A DNA stretch of 64,000 bases. Origin: Marthasterias glacialis. Lineage: Eukaryota; Echinodermata; Asteroidea; Forcipulatida; Asteriidae. Shown here piece after piece: positions 63,569 to 64,000 of this stretch; the first letter of the stretch is position 1, and every line of letters begins with the position of its first letter. The DNA lies in the NCBI GenBank assembly GCA_911728455.2, contig OU452229.1, forward strand, positions 16,340,076-16,404,075, written 5' to 3'. Below the pieces are notes generated by a model. The model did no database searches, was not told the origin of the DNA, and worked only from the letters and a program-made list of their open reading frames with translations. A program made the position numbers and the translations under genes.

Positions 63569-63999
63569 AGTAGCATCAGCAGCGTAACTAGGGTAACATT
63601 TTAGGAGGGGGGTGCAGCACAAGGGGGTGCACCATGGTTTTTTTCTAGGGGCTGCACTTTTGCCCAATTAAAACTGTAGTTTCCGTTTGTATTTTTCCTA
63701 AACAAGCCCCTTTCAGCGCTCTTATGTTATGCCGTTTACCAATACCAGGTTTTAAAAAATAATCTGACGTGGAGGTAAAGAAAAAATAAATACATTGCCT
63801 GCGCGTAAATAATAAAAATAAGTTTTGAAAACATTGAAATTACAACATAAAAGCTTATAAAATGTAGCATTTTATTCTGGTAATTTTCAATCTCTAAAGT
63901 CAAGATTTCAAATTGGGGGAGGGGAGGGGGCACCCAGGGTCACAGACATCAGTCGGGGGTGGCACGTGCCCCATAAATAGTTACACCACTGAGTAGCAT
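63569..63999 (+). mobile_element. hAT-like MITE with 8-bp target duplication
   Basis: The element spans 63577-63991 (415 bp), begins CAGCAGCGTAACTAGGGTAA and ends AATAGTTACACCACTG, so the terminal repeat is CAG(C/T)(A/G)G(C/T)GTAACTA. It is bounded by a perfect octamer AGTAGCAT at 63569-63576 and 63992-63999. An 8-bp duplication together with CAG...CTG ends is the hallmark of hAT transposons. It has no transposase frame, so it is non-autonomous. A decayed inverted sister lies at 49875-50295. Confidence 0.85.
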
Positions 64000-64000
64000 T

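Overview
This is animal genomic DNA. It is AT-rich and intron-bearing, with no operons and no long open frames. It is full of microsatellites, homopolymer runs and short palindromic transposon remnants. One protein-coding gene can be read with confidence: a complete homeobox gene of the even-skipped (Evx) family on the minus strand, in three exons at 23130-23502, 18935-19092 and 15707-16288. The splice phases are consistent and the predicted protein is 370 aa. The style of the interspersed repeats (palindromic non-autonomous DNA elements, a tRNA-derived SINE and hAT-type MITEs) suggests a marine invertebrate deuterostome, most likely an echinoderm. That assignment is inference from repeat style and from the Evx sequence, not proof.

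Layout. 1-15.6 kb: 3' flank of Evx, with no recognisable gene. It holds a palindrome with tRNA-like arms (about 6.0 kb), a truncated SINE (6.5 kb), a nested palindromic element (13.1 kb), a large palindrome (14.3-14.5 kb) and a GC-rich island of unknown nature (12.36-12.59 kb). 15.7-23.5 kb: the Evx transcription unit. Intron 1 (about 4.0 kb) carries two transposon remnants whose sister copies lie elsewhere in the window. Intron 2 (about 2.6 kb) carries a GAA repeat and a G-run. 23.5-64 kb: upstream flank of Evx, about 40 kb without a convincing gene. It contains microsatellites, an AAGAAC array, a weak candidate for a small spliced transcript (33.4-34.3 kb), two copies of a hAT-like MITE (one with a perfect 8-bp target duplication), a second SINE copy with A and B boxes, several further palindromes, a CTGG/CTGA minisatellite (60.2-60.6 kb) and a degenerate telomere-like tract (61.6-62.1 kb).

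Function. Evx proteins are nuclear DNA-binding transcription factors used in posterior, gut and neural patterning. In many bilaterians Evx lies beside the posterior end of the Hox cluster. No second homeobox was found here, so any Hox neighbour must lie outside the window. The long gene-free flanks suit a developmental regulator with distant enhancers, but I cannot identify enhancers from one sequence. I found no new multi-gene system. The most notable material is the complete Evx gene and the dense set of related palindromic elements in and around it.
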